Below are positions 34,424-45,501 of a stretch of DNA of 64,000 nucleotides, one piece after another; within the stretch, counting starts at the first letter, position 1; each line of letters opens with the position of its first letter. The notes beneath the pieces were generated by a model, which did no database searches, was not told the origin of the DNA, and worked only from the letters and a program-made list of their open reading frames with translations. The position numbers were made by a program, and so were the translations under genes. This stretch comes from Acinetobacter populi (GTDB lineage Bacteria; Pseudomonadota; Gammaproteobacteria; Pseudomonadales; Moraxellaceae): contig NZ_NEXX01000001.1 of NCBI RefSeq assembly GCF_002174125.1, forward strand, positions 1,223,160 through 1,287,159, in the 5' to 3' direction.

Positions 34424-35881
34424 ATGACACAGACAAATCAGCCTAATGGTCGACCACTCGCCTTAATTGTAGATGATGAAGAAGATTTACGTTTATTAAT
34501 GCAAATGACCTTAAGCCGTTTAGGGGTAGATTGTGTTACTGCTGAAAATGTACAAGATGCCAAGCAACAATTAAAACAGCATCAGTTTCAACTTTGTCTG
34601 ACCGATCTTAACCTGCCAGATGGCAATGGTATCGAGTTGGTACAATACATTAATCAACAGTATAGTCAGTTGCCGGTCGCGGTGATTAGTGCCTATGGCA
34701 ATATGGATGTGGCAATTTCTGCCTTAAAAGCAGGTGCCTTCGATTTTGTCAGTAAACCTATTCAACAGTTACAATTAAAAAATCTGCTGGAACAGGCTCT
34801 AAAAAGCAGCATTAACCCTATCAGCGATCTAGATCTGCAAATTGAAAATCAGATGTTGCTAGGGAATTCTGAGACTATTCAGAATCTTAAACGCACTTTG
34901 CACAAACTTTCCCGCTCGCAGGCACCCGTCTATATTTCTGGTGAATCCGGCACAGGTAAAGAAGTGGTAGCGCGTTTGATTCATCAACTGAGTAATCGTA
35001 ATGAAGGGCCGTTTATTCCGGTAAACTGCGGTGCGATTCCACAAGAATTGATGGAAAGTGAATTTTTCGGACATAAAAAAGGTAGCTTTACCGGGGCGCA
35101 ACAGGACAAAATCGGCTTGTTTCAAGCAGCCAATGGCGGAACATTATTTCTGGATGAAATTGCCGATCTACCTTTGGCCATGCAAGTCAAACTGTTACGG
35201 GCAATACAGGAAAAGAAAATTCGTCCGATTGGCAGTGATCAGGAAATAAGTGTTGATATTCGTATCCTGAGCGCAACCCATAAAGATATTGAACAAATGG
35301 TGCAAGAAGGTAAGTTCCGTCAGGATCTGTTCTTTCGCATTCATGTAATTGATGTAAAAATCCCGCCATTACGTGAACGCGGTGATGACATCATTCTACT
35401 GGCCGAGCATTTTCTGCAACAAATTTGTCAGGATTGGCAATTGGATACCATGCAGCTTTCCAGCAAAGCCAAGGAATATTTATTGCAAGGCTACTATGAC
35501 GGTAATGTGCGTGAATTACGCAATGTCATGGAACGTGCAGTCACTTTGTGTGAATCGAATACAATACAAATCGAGCATATTCAAGGCTTACGCTGTCAAA
35601 ATCCTGCACCATGCCCAACACAGCCAGCTTCATCACATGCAGAAAATATACCGCAAGCACCACAACATGATGAACTGGATATTCTGGCACAGTCGAGTAA
35701 AACAGCCTTACCTAAAGAAGGTCTGGAAGAATATCTCGCCAATATCGAAAAACGCTTACTGATTCAGGCACTGGATTCAACTCACTGGAATAGAACACTG
35801 GCAGCCAAAAAACTGGGCATGAGTTTTCGTTCACTGCGTTATCGCCTAAAAAAGTTTGAACTCGACAGTGACGAAGAATAA
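34424..35881 (+). CDS. pilR: PilR-like sigma-54 response regulator
   Basis: A 485-residue NtrC-type activator. The receiver domain holds the phospho-acceptor Asp61 (LTDLNLPDG). The central AAA+ domain (about 140-375) has Walker A GESGTGKE and a GSFTGA loop that contacts sigma-54. A Fis-type helix-turn-helix stands at the C-terminus (about 440-480). It should activate sigma-54 promoters such as pilA under PilS control. It lies 20 bases after pilS, so the two are in one operon. Confidence 0.94.
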   Translation: MTQTNQPNGRPLALIVDDEEDLRLLMQMTLSRLGVDCVTAENVQDAKQQLKQHQFQLCLTDLNLPDGNGIELVQYINQQYSQLPVAVISAYGNMDVAISALKAGAFDFVSKPIQQLQLKNLLEQALKSSINPISDLDLQIENQMLLGNSETIQNLKRTLHKLSRSQAPVYISGESGTGKEVVARLIHQLSNRNEGPFIPVNCGAIPQELMESEFFGHKKGSFTGAQQDKIGLFQAANGGTLFLDEIADLPLAMQVKLLRAIQEKKIRPIGSDQEISVDIRILSATHKDIEQMVQEGKFRQDLFFRIHVIDVKIPPLRERGDDIILLAEHFLQQICQDWQLDTMQLSSKAKEYLLQGYYDGNVRELRNVMERAVTLCESNTIQIEHIQGLRCQNPAPCPTQPASSHAENIPQAPQHDELDILAQSSKTALPKEGLEEYLANIEKRLLIQALDSTHWNRTLAAKKLGMSFRSLRYRLKKFELDSDEE

Positions 35882-35886
35882 ATCCT

Positions 35887-37233
35887 TTAAGGATTACTGC
35901 TACGGTTCACCAAACTACGCTCAAAAGAAATGACCGCCTGATTTAAAATCTGCTGATCCGTTAAGGATCGGCTGATATTAAGCGTTTCATTTGGCTCAAT
36001 ACCCTTACCCTCAATCAAATGTCCTTGCGGGGTATAATAAAGCGCCACCGTTAACTGCAATGCACCCTGTTTTAAGGGAAATAATTTCTGGATTGCCCCT
36101 TTGCCATAACTGGTCTCACCCAGTACTAAGGCACGATTTTGTTCTTTTAATGCAGCTGAAAATACTTCGGCAGCCGAAGCAGAGAAACGGTTTTGTAAAA
36201 TGGCAATTGGGTAATTAATCGGATTCTGACTGGGGAGTGCCTGAAATTTTTGTGGTGGATCAATGCGGCCTTTGGTGGTAACAATCAAACCCTGTTCCAG
36301 AAATAAATCTGCCAGATCAACCGCAGCAGAGAGCAAACCCCCCGGATTATCACGAATGTCAATCAACAAGCCACGAATCGTAGTACGTTGCTGATAGATC
36401 TTAATAATCTCCTGAACCTGTGCCGTAGTATCCTGTTGAAATGCCTTAATGCGGATTACCAGAATACGATCATCTGTCAAAAATGGTTCGACATCATAAT
36501 TTAATTGCTGATCACGTACCACCTCAACCGTTTGTACTTTTTCATCGGTTTTCACTCTTAAACTCAGAGTGCTACCGAAAGTACCTGTCAACATACTTCT
36601 CAGACTACGTCCATCCAAAGCCTGAATATTTACCCCATTAATTCGTTCAACAATCTGACCATCCCGAAGCCCTTGACGATAATTATCAGAATTTCGGACG
36701 ATTTTGTTCAATTGCCAGTTTTGTTGATCTGCATTGAACTGCAAGCTCAATTGCGGTTCGGCAATCTGTCCCTCGGTAAAATCCAGTAATTGCTTATAAT
36801 GTTCGGCATCCAGATAACGAGAATAAGGATCCAAACGTTCTGCCAAACCATGCATGGCATTTTCAAAAAGTTCGGTGTTGGTTAATGGATCAACATAATT
36901 GTCTTTAATGATCTGGAATGTTTCGATAAAGTTTCGAATCTGCTCAATCGGTACATCTTCGACCTGATCCATATCCTCCTGATCCGTTTCCGCCTCATTC
37001 AGACTTAATTCATCATCTTGTTCGGATATTGTAGATACAATTTGCTTAGGTGCGGGCTGCGCAAGGTTTTGCCCTAATCCTGTCTGTCCAGTTGCTATTT
37101 GCTCAATGTCTGTAGACTTTGTTTCAGTCGCCGCTCTTTTTTGCATGACGGTCGGTGCTGCATATACGATGCCGAAACACAAGCTGACGCTTAGAACCAG
37201 TAAACCACCACTAAGATACAGCTTGTTCGACAT
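35887..37233 (-). CDS. C-terminal processing peptidase (S41)
   Basis: A 448-residue periplasmic S41 protease. An N-terminal signal or anchor (about 5-25), a PDZ domain (about 165-245) that binds the C-termini of substrates, and the catalytic core with the serine in FSASAAEVF and the lysine in SYGKGAIQ. Homologues (CtpA type) trim periplasmic and outer-membrane-linked proteins. It follows gpmI by 8 bases on the same strand, as in Pseudomonas. Confidence 0.93.
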   Translation of the reverse strand: MSNKLYLSGGLLVLSVSLCFGIVYAAPTVMQKRAATETKSTDIEQIATGQTGLGQNLAQPAPKQIVSTISEQDDELSLNEAETDQEDMDQVEDVPIEQIRNFIETFQIIKDNYVDPLTNTELFENAMHGLAERLDPYSRYLDAEHYKQLLDFTEGQIAEPQLSLQFNADQQNWQLNKIVRNSDNYRQGLRDGQIVERINGVNIQALDGRSLRSMLTGTFGSTLSLRVKTDEKVQTVEVVRDQQLNYDVEPFLTDDRILVIRIKAFQQDTTAQVQEIIKIYQQRTTIRGLLIDIRDNPGGLLSAAVDLADLFLEQGLIVTTKGRIDPPQKFQALPSQNPINYPIAILQNRFSASAAEVFSAALKEQNRALVLGETSYGKGAIQKLFPLKQGALQLTVALYYTPQGHLIEGKGIEPNETLNISRSLTDQQILNQAVISFERSLVNRSSNP

Positions 37234-37241
37234 AATTTTTC

Positions 37242-38795
37242 CTATGATTGATTTGGCAATTGAATCAAATTACGCCCTTGCATTTCCGCAGGTGCAGGAA
37301 TATTCATTAAATTCAATAAAGTTGGTGCAACATCTGCCAAAACACCACCTTCCAGAATGGTCGCCGTCGTAGGTCCTACATAAATAAAAGGTACCAACTC
37401 GGTCGTGTGCTGAGTATGTACTTGACCACTGTCATAATCCTGCATCTGCTCGACATTACCATGATCGGCAGTCACAATCATATGACCATGATTTGCCATC
37501 ACCGCATCATATACCCGTCCAAGACTAGTATCGACAGCTTCAACGGCTTTTACCGCGGCATCGAACACACCTGTATGACCAACCATATCACCATTGGCAT
37601 AATTGACAACCAATAAGTCATATTTACCAGAATTAATAGCCTCCACCAGTTTATCAGTGACTTCATAAGCACTCATTTCCGGTTTTAGATCATAGGTCGC
37701 AACATTCGGGGAAGGAATCAGAATACGAGTTTCACCCGGATATTCGTCTTCTCGTCCGCCACTAAAGAAAAATGTGACATGCGCATATTTTTCTGTTTCT
37801 GCAATACGTAATTGGGTTTTACCCAGATTTGACAGATATTCTCCCAGAGAATTTACCAAGGGTTCCGGCATATAGGCAACAGGCGCATCAATAGTAGCCT
37901 GATAACGCGTTAGCATGACAAATTTGGATAACTGTGGCACGACTTTACGCGCAAAACCGTCAAAGTCTTTTTCGACAAAAGCACGGGTTAACTCACGCGC
38001 ACGATCGGCACGGAAGTTCATAAACACCACGCTATCGCCATCTTGAACTTTGGCAATATCACCAATACGTGTAGCTTTAACAAACTCATCCGTTTCTTCT
38101 GCGGTATAAGCCTGTTGCAGACCTTCTAGCGCGCTGTCTACCACACGCACCGCTTCACCTTCGGTCAATAAGCGATAAGCCTGTTCCACACGATCCCAGC
38201 GATTATCACGATCCATGGCAAAATAACGCCCAATTAAAGTCGCAATACGTCCCTGTCCTGGATATTGTGCAAATAAGGCATCAAACCGTTTTAAGGTCGG
38301 TTCTGCACTTTTTGGTGGTGTATCGCGGCCATCAAGGAATGCATGCAAATAGACTTTGGCACCACGTTTTAATGCCAGTTCACACATTGCTGCGATATGG
38401 TCTTCATGCGAATGCACACCACCATGTGACAACAAACCAATAATATGGACTGCACCACCTGCACTTTTCGCTTTTTCAACCGCATCGATCAACACTTCAT
38501 GTTCAAAGAATGCACCATCACGAATATCTTTGGTGATCCGGGTAAAATCCTGATACAGCACTCGACCAGCACCCAAATTCATATGACCAACTTCCGAGTT
38601 GCCCATCTGACCATCAGGTAAACCGACATCTTCACCGGAACCAGAGATTAAGCTATGCGGATGATTGCTTTGCATTGCTATCAGGTTTGGTGTTTTTGCC
38701 GCAAGGAAAGCATTATCTTTTACATCCTCACGATGTCCAACACCATCCATAATTACCAAAACATGTGGAATTTTATGCATCGCTACATCGGTCAT
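37242..38795 (-). CDS. gpmI: 2,3-bisphosphoglycerate-independent phosphoglycerate mutase
   Basis: A 517-residue Mn-dependent enzyme of glycolysis and gluconeogenesis that interconverts 3- and 2-phosphoglycerate. The alkaline-phosphatase-like metal site is visible: Asp17 in VIMDGVGH, Ser67 in QMGNSEVGH and the C-terminal [11 protein letters not shown]. Length is normal. It is the first gene of the gpmI-S41 protease pair. Confidence 0.97.
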   Translation of the reverse strand: MTDVAMHKIPHVLVIMDGVGHREDVKDNAFLAAKTPNLIAMQSNHPHSLISGSGEDVGLPDGQMGNSEVGHMNLGAGRVLYQDFTRITKDIRDGAFFEHEVLIDAVEKAKSAGGAVHIIGLLSHGGVHSHEDHIAAMCELALKRGAKVYLHAFLDGRDTPPKSAEPTLKRFDALFAQYPGQGRIATLIGRYFAMDRDNRWDRVEQAYRLLTEGEAVRVVDSALEGLQQAYTAEETDEFVKATRIGDIAKVQDGDSVVFMNFRADRARELTRAFVEKDFDGFARKVVPQLSKFVMLTRYQATIDAPVAYMPEPLVNSLGEYLSNLGKTQLRIAETEKYAHVTFFFSGGREDEYPGETRILIPSPNVATYDLKPEMSAYEVTDKLVEAINSGKYDLLVVNYANGDMVGHTGVFDAAVKAVEAVDTSLGRVYDAVMANHGHMIVTADHGNVEQMQDYDSGQVHTQHTTELVPFIYVGPTTATILEGGVLADVAPTLLNLMNIPAPAEMQGRNLIQLPNQS

Positions 38796-38878
38796 TCTTA
38801 ATCGTCCATCATCGGTTTAAAAGTTATGCAATTTTACCCAATTTTACGGGTTAAAGTCATTAAATAATTCTCAACACG

Positions 38879-39949
38879 CTAACGTACCCGGTGCAGCAAA
38901 TACGCCCCTACACCCAGTAAAAATACAATCGGCACAAATACAAACCATGCCGCAGAAGGGCTATATACTAGACTGGCATAGCCCAGAAAATCCTGTATGT
39001 AATAAAATCCAAGCCCTGTAAACAGTGCGATCACCAGACGAAATCCCATCGATTGTTGACGCAAGGGGCCAAAAATAAATGAACATGCCACCACCACCAA
39101 AGCAATCAAACTCAGCGGGGAAGCAACTTTTTTCCAAAAAGCCAGTTCATATTTTTTCGGCACCTGACTATATTCATGCATATAGCTCATCAGACTTAAT
39201 AAGTGACTAGGTGCCAGATCTTCTGGATCAACCGTCACCATATGCACATATTTCGGTTGTAATGCCAAAGGTAGAGGTTCTTCGCTACGAATCGACTGCT
39301 GTGCATTGCCCTGTGGAAAAATATCCACCTGTTTAACATTTTTTAAACGCCATTGCTGACCTTGTTCAAATTGTCCCTGCTCGGCATTGATGGTAGAAAC
39401 CAGCCGATAATTCTGATCAAAGTCCATGACCTGAATATTATTCAGATGACCCTGTGCATTGGCATAATCAATATAAATAAACCGCTGATCTTCCCGGGTC
39501 CAATAGCCCCTTACCGTACCCAAAGAGGCGGCATAATTTTCTTTTTTTGTCAGTTTGGCATGTTCATTGGTATAAGGAAGAACCCATTGACTCAGCACAA
39601 AGGACAAGATGATCAGCAGTAATGCCGGTCTTAAGGTCCAGCCGACAATACGCCACAAACTCACCCCAACCGAACGCATCACCACCAGTTCACTATTGGA
39701 GGCCATGCTACCCAGACCTATCACCGCACCGATCAGGGCCGCAATTGGTAACAACTCCAATAGCTTACTTGGCGCATCCCAGAACACATATTGCAAGGCA
39801 TTCCATGCATTATAATGTTCATTTAAATCGCCCAGCTCGGCCAGATAACCAAACAGCATTTGCAGTAATAACAAGATACTGACTGCACCAAGCATGGCAA
39901 GACCAGTGTTTTTCACCACATGCCGGGATAAAATTCGATTAGAACTCAT
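38879..39949 (-). CDS. lptG: LPS export ABC transporter permease LptG
   Basis: A 356-residue inner membrane permease. With LptF and the ATPase LptB2 it extracts lipopolysaccharide or lipooligosaccharide from the inner membrane. Six helices: three N-terminal, a periplasmic beta-jellyroll (about 135-260) and three C-terminal. The start overlaps the end of lptF by 4 bases, showing translational coupling. Confidence 0.96.
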   Translation of the reverse strand: MSSNRILSRHVVKNTGLAMLGAVSILLLLQMLFGYLAELGDLNEHYNAWNALQYVFWDAPSKLLELLPIAALIGAVIGLGSMASNSELVVMRSVGVSLWRIVGWTLRPALLLIILSFVLSQWVLPYTNEHAKLTKKENYAASLGTVRGYWTREDQRFIYIDYANAQGHLNNIQVMDFDQNYRLVSTINAEQGQFEQGQQWRLKNVKQVDIFPQGNAQQSIRSEEPLPLALQPKYVHMVTVDPEDLAPSHLLSLMSYMHEYSQVPKKYELAFWKKVASPLSLIALVVVACSFIFGPLRQQSMGFRLVIALFTGLGFYYIQDFLGYASLVYSPSAAWFVFVPIVFLLGVGAYLLHRVR

Positions 39950-41055
39950 ACTGAACCTTTCCCTCTTGCCAGACGTTGTTTAATCTTGGGTGCAAGCTCC
40001 TGTTTACGCGCAAAAAACCATGCCACTGCGGTATAAATAAGCAGTACTACAGGATATGCCCAAACTCCCAGCTCACCTTTGGTCATTCGAGTTTTAACCG
40101 CCATCATGGCAACAATCAAACTGGCAAAAATCATAATGGCAGGAAATAAACGATAATAACGCCCCTGCCTTGGACTGACTTCGGATAAAGGCACAGCCAG
40201 CATTAATGCCAGAATGATGACAAATCCACCAAACACACGCCAGCCAAGCTCACTCATAATCACCGGATTACCCTGACGTTTATCCCAAAGCTGTGACATG
40301 GTCATAGACTCTAAACGTTGCGCCTCGATTTCTTGATCATCTTCTGCTTCGAGTCGCAAACGATAGGTTTCAAACTCAGCCTGTAAATATTTAGCCTGCC
40401 CAGGGATAAAACTATAACGTCGTCCCTGATGTAAATCGACCACGCTGGCATGCCCTACATCGGACACCACACGTTGTGCTTCCTTGGCAAGGATAATCAC
40501 ATCAGGCTTACCTGCTTCTTTGGCTTTTTGATAGAAGAAAATATCTTTTAAACTGCGTCGATCTTCCGACAAATCACCGGCATAAATGGTATAGGGTCCA
40601 CTGGAAATAAACTCTTTGGGACGAACCAGATCAAAACCGCTACGTACTGCCTGAGTCATGGTCAATTGATCAAACTGGCGATTTCCCCATGGCGAAATGA
40701 CCATCATCAACAACATCTGTATCACCAGAATCACCACAGCCAGCGGTAATAACTTACGCCCAAGCTGACCACGACTGATGCCGCTACTGTTAAGTACAGC
40801 CATTTCATGATCGACATATAAACGCCCAAATACCAACATCAATCCCACAAAAAAGCCCAAGGGCACAATCAGGGTTAAAAATTCGGGTAGACGAAATCCA
40901 ATGATGCTAAACAGTACACTGACATCTAGACGTCCTTGTGCAGCCACACCAAAATATTTAATTAAACGCCCTCCCATCATCACTAGGGTAAGCAGTGCCA
41001 CCACAACGGATGAGGTTATGACAACTTGTTTGACTAAATAACGTGTGATGATCAA
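39946..41055 (-). CDS. lptF: LPS export ABC transporter permease LptF
   Basis: A 369-residue partner of LptG with the same six-helix and beta-jellyroll plan (jellyroll about 130-265). The ARG at the basic C-terminus (KQRLARGKGS) is cytoplasmic. The start is a TTG at 41055 preceded by GAGGA; no ATG fits the conserved N-terminus (IITRYLVKQV). It is the first gene of the lptFG operon and is divergent from pepA. Confidence 0.95.
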   Translation of the reverse strand: MIITRYLVKQVVITSSVVVALLTLVMMGGRLIKYFGVAAQGRLDVSVLFSIIGFRLPEFLTLIVPLGFFVGLMLVFGRLYVDHEMAVLNSSGISRGQLGRKLLPLAVVILVIQMLLMMVISPWGNRQFDQLTMTQAVRSGFDLVRPKEFISSGPYTIYAGDLSEDRRSLKDIFFYQKAKEAGKPDVIILAKEAQRVVSDVGHASVVDLHQGRRYSFIPGQAKYLQAEFETYRLRLEAEDDQEIEAQRLESMTMSQLWDKRQGNPVIMSELGWRVFGGFVIILALMLAVPLSEVSPRQGRYYRLFPAIMIFASLIVAMMAVKTRMTKGELGVWAYPVVLLIYTAVAWFFARKQELAPKIKQRLARGKGSV

Positions 41056-41260
41056 GGAGTGGTCCTCACAAGAGTGATCTAAATATAAAAAATGGAACTT
41101 GTCGATCGTTCATCGGCTATATACTGATGAATTGCTTACAGATCCGGATAAAACAGTTAAGTTGCGAATGATTTTGGACGCAACATATTTTGCAAATGTT
41201 GCCTAGTTTACCTGATTGCACAAAATATAGAACTATTGTTATTTTGCAGAAGCACAATAA

Positions 41261-42760
<1,500 letters not shown>

Positions 42761-42769
42761 GCCGGTTTT

Positions 42770-43183
42770 ATGCATAAAATCAGTTTTTATCTGATCGAGA
42801 AAAAACCGCAGCGGCAAGTCGATCTGGCTTGCCGTTTGTGTCAGCAAATTTATAAAAAACATCGCATCTGGCTGTATTTTGCCGATCAACAGGCATGTGA
42901 AGAATTTGATTTGCAACTCTGGCAATTCGATCAAAGCAGCTTTATTGGTCATGGCATCGATCAACAGGATGCACAAATTTGTCTGTCTTTAACACCACCC
43001 AATCCAACTTTTGAGGTCTGTATCAATTTGTCAGGTCAGCCCATGAATATTACCGAATTACCACATTCGGCGCTTCATTTGATTGAAATCGTCGGTAATA
43101 ATGAGCAAGATAAACAACTTGCACGGGAAGCGTTTAAATTCTATCGCAAACTTGGAATTGAACCCAACGTACATAAAATTTAA
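42770..43183 (+). CDS. holC: DNA polymerase III chi subunit
   Basis: A 137-residue clamp-loader accessory protein that links the replisome to SSB. The pattern KISFYLIEKKPQRQVDLACRLCQQIYKKHRIWLY with a terminal KFYRKLGIEP is the family hallmark. It is cotranscribed with pepA (9-base gap). In many relatives valS comes next; here a coiled-coil gene follows instead. Confidence 0.92.
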   Translation: MHKISFYLIEKKPQRQVDLACRLCQQIYKKHRIWLYFADQQACEEFDLQLWQFDQSSFIGHGIDQQDAQICLSLTPPNPTFEVCINLSGQPMNITELPHSALHLIEIVGNNEQDKQLAREAFKFYRKLGIEPNVHKI

Positions 43184-43214
43184 TTTTTTCATTTAGGCGA
43201 AAAGGAGCAAAGTC

Positions 43215-43859
43215 GTGGCGTTAAATGTGGGGGACAACTTCAAACAACGTTGGTTAGCGACGCCCGAAACTGTGCGCCAGACGTATTGCGACGAATTAAA
43301 ATTTATTTGTGCGCTATTAGAACCTGATACACAGATCAACAAATGGCAACATCAGGAAGTTTTGTTGCAACAGCGCAATCGTCATATGATTGATCAGGCC
43401 TACAGCCAGCTTAAACAGGAGATTCTGGCCGAACAGGCCCGTCTTGCTGAAGAACGCAAACGGCAACGTCAGGCCGCTCTAGAACAGGCTTTGGCGGATA
43501 AGCGCGCGCAACAACAAGCAGAGATTGCGGCCATTGAGGCACAGGATCGTGTCAAAGAACAGCAGCAGAATGAATATTTGCAGCAATTTGCCAAAGATTT
43601 ACAGCAACAGGTCGCGCATCAAACCACCGTACAAATTGCTAAATTTGATGTCACACAAGTCAAGCAATTTAATCAGGATAAGCAAAATAGCAGTGCCACT
43701 GTAGAGCAGCTTGCAAGTTCCCCGCAAGTGGACGATTTAAAAACCCGACTGGAACTTGAAGCCGAATATTATATCGAACAGACCTTGCAACAATTGCGGG
43801 AAAAGCTCAAAGCCGCTGCACAGGAAGAAATTGAAATCATTCTTCAACAACAGCACTGA
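43215..43859 (+). CDS. Uncharacterised coiled-coil protein downstream of holC
   Basis: A 214-residue cytoplasmic protein of unknown function. The N-terminal 60 residues may be folded; residues about 60-125 form a strongly charged Gln/Ala/Glu/Arg-rich coiled coil (EQARLAEERKRQRQAAL and similar), and a second helical stretch runs from about 170 to 212. The start is GTG at 43215 with an AAGGAG ribosome binding site. It lies 31 bases after holC on the same strand, so it is probably in the pepA-holC operon. Confidence 0.75.
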   Translation: MALNVGDNFKQRWLATPETVRQTYCDELKFICALLEPDTQINKWQHQEVLLQQRNRHMIDQAYSQLKQEILAEQARLAEERKRQRQAALEQALADKRAQQQAEIAAIEAQDRVKEQQQNEYLQQFAKDLQQQVAHQTTVQIAKFDVTQVKQFNQDKQNSSATVEQLASSPQVDDLKTRLELEAEYYIEQTLQQLREKLKAAAQEEIEIILQQQH

Positions 43860-43891
43860 TCTTTATATATTGTCGAAAAATTAAGACAAGC

Positions 43892-44587
43892 TTATTGATC
43901 ATCATCCTTGGATCGAGGTAGATGTTTAATATATTGCAAGGCAATCAACCGCGATACAATCAGGGTCAGATACATAACCCCACAAAACATCTGTAACGAT
44001 ACAATCACCCGTGCAATATCTGCTTGTGGATAGATATCACTCAAGCCAGTGCCCGATTGCACACTAAAACTTAAATATAACAAGCCTAACCAGGAACGTG
44101 CTGTATCCTGTACCAAATTAAAACTATGATAATCCCATGCCTGACATGCACTATATAAAAATGCAAATGACCAGACCATCAGGGTAAAGACACACGCTGC
44201 GGCAAATAATTCATCACGGGTCAGATATCTGTCATGGAACATATAACGTGATAAACCATAGGCAGCATACATATAAGCAAAGGCTTCAAATAAATTGGCA
44301 CTGATCACCATCCATTTACTGTCAAATCCCAGCGCAACAGCAATCGAAAGGCACAATGCCGGTGCAATGCTAATCACCGTCACCGTCGTATACACAGTTG
44401 TCGTGCGCATGATTTTTGCCACCAGTAATAGGGCAATTGCAGACAACGTCCATGACACAGCACTATTGGCCACACTATGGTTGGTAAAAGGTGCAAGCAA
44501 TAGAATCAGCAACTGAACCAATAACAACCAAGCCGATGGCAAGAGTTTTAAGCTATGCCAGAATGACAACAAAAACTGCTTAACCAT
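43892..44587 (-). CDS. Putative ion channel-like membrane protein
   Basis: A 231-residue membrane protein with about six hydrophobic segments. The last two flank a pore-loop-like stretch (LLYLSFSVQSGTGLSDIYP), which resembles the P-loop of two-helix K+ channels (Ion_trans_2) but with GTGLSD in place of the TVGYGD selectivity filter. It may be a non-selective channel or a related protein that has lost channel function. No RCK domain is present. It is transcribed after the OXA gene in the same direction with 32 bases between. Confidence 0.6.
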   Translation of the reverse strand: MVKQFLLSFWHSLKLLPSAWLLLVQLLILLLAPFTNHSVANSAVSWTLSAIALLLVAKIMRTTTVYTTVTVISIAPALCLSIAVALGFDSKWMVISANLFEAFAYMYAAYGLSRYMFHDRYLTRDELFAAACVFTLMVWSFAFLYSACQAWDYHSFNLVQDTARSWLGLLYLSFSVQSGTGLSDIYPQADIARVIVSLQMFCGVMYLTLIVSRLIALQYIKHLPRSKDDDQ

Positions 44588-44619
44588 CGTTGCACCTAAA
44601 ATTTATGAATCAAAATGTA

Positions 44620-45447
44620 TTAAAAATTCTCTGGGAGTAACTTTAAGGTTTTTAACGTAGAGATTGTCAACGTTTGTCTGGTTTTTGGCGAGCTGTCTTT
44701 TTGCATCGTCATATTGAGCGAAAATGCCTGAACTTTCCCATTAGGCTGTTCGACCCAGCCCGTATACCAACCCACCATTGGTTCAACATCCATGCCCCAA
44801 CCACTTTTGGCATACAACTTATAACCCTGCTTTTCCTCAATCAATATCATCTGCTGGACTTGCTGTTGGACATTTTTGGAGAAGGCCAGCTGTTGGTTAG
44901 CCAATTGATAAGCAAATTTTGCTTCCTGTTCGGGACTAATGGTGAGTGGCCCAACCAGCCAGAAATTATCCACTTGAGTACCAATATTTTGGTTGCCATA
45001 ACCGACTCTTTTGACTTCGCTGGCCATCAATGGTAGACCAATTCTACGTGCCAACTCCTGATAAACCGGTACTGCCGATGCCTGCATCGCCTGTGCCAGC
45101 GTCATGTCTTTTTCCCAAGCTGGAAAACTGCGTTTTTGCCCATCCCATTTAAACACTTCCGAACTGGTCACTTTGCCATGCTCTAGTCCAATCAGGGCAT
45201 TCAATATTTTAAAGGTTGAAGCAGGGATATATTGCTGTGTGGCACGATCCACATCACTGCCAAAATTTGCAAAGCTTTGTCCATTATAAATGGTCATAAC
45301 CCCATCAATGGCATGGGTTTGAAAATCATGTTGAATCTGTTGAATTTGCTGCTGACTGACGACAGTATCTCGTTGGGTAGGTGCATGTTGGCAAGCAGAT
45401 AAACTTAGAGCTAGACACACACCACCGATCAATAATACTTTATTCAT
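44620..45447 (-). CDS. OXA-type class D beta-lactamase
   Basis: A 275-residue serine beta-lactamase. The leader is lipoprotein-like (LSAC, Cys19). Active-site motifs: STFK at 77-80 (Ser77 acylated), SAV at 124-126, YGN at 150-152, WLVGPL at 163-168 and KSG at 214-216. Overall it resembles the chromosomal OXA enzymes intrinsic to Acinetobacter species (OXA-51, OXA-134, OXA-213-like groups), many of which hydrolyse carbapenems weakly. No insertion sequence is seen upstream that could drive high expression. The allele number cannot be read by eye. Confidence 0.94.
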   Translation of the reverse strand: MNKVLLIGGVCLALSLSACQHAPTQRDTVVSQQQIQQIQHDFQTHAIDGVMTIYNGQSFANFGSDVDRATQQYIPASTFKILNALIGLEHGKVTSSEVFKWDGQKRSFPAWEKDMTLAQAMQASAVPVYQELARRIGLPLMASEVKRVGYGNQNIGTQVDNFWLVGPLTISPEQEAKFAYQLANQQLAFSKNVQQQVQQMILIEEKQGYKLYAKSGWGMDVEPMVGWYTGWVEQPNGKVQAFSLNMTMQKDSSPKTRQTLTISTLKTLKLLPENF

Positions 45448-45501
45448 AGAATTACTTTTTCCAATTTATTCAAAAAATTTTCGAATGGGTATGATAAATG
45501 A

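Noticed and set aside
43215..43859. Coiled-coil gene after holC as a misplaced or broken valS
   Set aside because: No HIGH or KMSKS motif or any other synthetase feature is present; it is a separate small protein.
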